DNA of 64,000 bases. Source: Cytobacillus pseudoceanisediminis. GTDB lineage: Bacteria > Bacillota > Bacilli > Bacillales > Cytobacillaceae. The stretch covers positions 2,976,001 to 3,040,000 of the forward strand of contig NZ_CP097349.1 of NCBI RefSeq assembly GCF_023516215.1, written 5' to 3'. Position numbers and translations under genes: made by a program. The first letter of the stretch is position 1, and every line of letters starts with the position of its first letter. This document shows positions 63,758-64,000 of this stretch, piece by piece. Under the pieces are notes generated by a model, which was not told the DNA's origin, searched no databases, and saw only the letters and a program-made list of their open reading frames with translations.

Positions 63758-64000
63758 TTATCTTGCAACACCAGCGCCTTGCTTACCGTCAAATGTCCAT
63801 TTCAGTTCTAAAGAATCTCCTTGGAATTCGTTTTGATCAGCATTGTTTTCTACAAACTCATATTGTACATAAAGAGTATCAGAAGTGCCTGCTGCTAAAT
63901 TTCCTCCATTTTCTGCAAACCAACCACTCCAGAAGTTTCCAGCAATTACATCAGGGCTTGAATTTTTCAGATCATAAAGTGTTGTTGACCAAATTGGCGC
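63758..64000 (-). CDS. TasA/CalY family matrix protein, 5' part beyond window
   Basis: Only the C-terminal 80 residues are present. They read as the end of a camelysin/TasA protein: LYVQYEFVENNADQNEFQGD then SLELKWTFDGKQGAGVAR. These proteins form the amyloid-like fibres of the biofilm matrix and are usually made with signal peptidase SipW, whose gene would lie to the right. The link with SinR at 61212 is functional context. Which of TasA or CalY it is cannot be told from this part. Confidence 0.82.
   Translation of the reverse strand, partial: APIWSTTLYDLKNSSPDVIAGNFWSGWFAENGGNLAAGTSDTLYVQYEFVENNADQNEFQGDSLELKWTFDGKQGAGVAR

Overview
The window reads as chromosomal DNA of a spore-forming, aerobic Gram-positive bacterium of the family Bacillaceae (roughly the Bacillus firmus / Cytobacillus kind of genome). 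The evidence is strong AGGAGG-type ribosome binding sites, moderate-to-low GC, a PdaA-type spore-cortex deacetylase, SinR/SinI, a TasA/CalY matrix protein, and long stretches in the same gene order as the Bacillus subtilis yfjN-yfjO-yfjP-pdaA-yfjT-yfkA-yfkD-yfkE-yfkF-yfkH-yfkI-yfkK-yfkM-treR region. No rRNA, tRNA, CRISPR array, prophage or insertion sequence was seen.

Region 1 (about 1-23 kb) is an accessory catabolic island. It holds a three-enzyme ureide pathway (allantoinase, allantoate amidohydrolase, ureidoglycine aminohydrolase, plus a small cupin). It also holds three paralogous cytosine-deaminase/YahJ-like amidohydrolases, two further amidohydrolases that overlap by four bases, and two lipoprotein solute-binding proteins. 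A Dpp/Opp-type ABC transporter (two permeases, two ATPases), a LytS/YesN-like two-component system, a sodium:solute symporter-like protein and an ankyrin-repeat protein complete it. The likely logic is import of small amide- or ring-containing nitrogen compounds and their stepwise hydrolysis to release ammonia. The substrate of the five non-allantoin hydrolases cannot be told from sequence, and this is the best candidate here for an undescribed pathway.

Region 2 (23-34 kb) carries housekeeping and stress genes: hemY, a C45 peptidase-like hydrolase, a peroxidase-ohrR pair with a clear operator, SelO, a SplB-like radical SAM protein and others. Region 3 (34-58 kb) is the conserved yfj-yfk backbone. 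It is interrupted by a class I fumarase, gamma-glutamyltransferase, an acyl-CoA dehydrogenase, an OsmC protein and a P1B-4 metal ATPase. Two striking intergenic arrays lie here: eleven GGCC-centred motifs about 20 bp apart (37791-38000), and a 52-bp tandem array of hairpins (47834-48270). Region 4 (58-64 kb) has a methyltransferase/FAD-monooxygenase pair, mnmH, and a biofilm block: sinR, a convergent short sinI, a TasA-like protein with an LPNTA sorting motif, and the 3' end of a tasA/calY gene cut by the window edge.

About ten genes are broken by single-base length changes, mostly one base missing in a homopolymer. The pattern is so uniform across unrelated and essential genes that sequencing error is more likely than gene decay. 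Those genes are annotated over their full reconstructed length.
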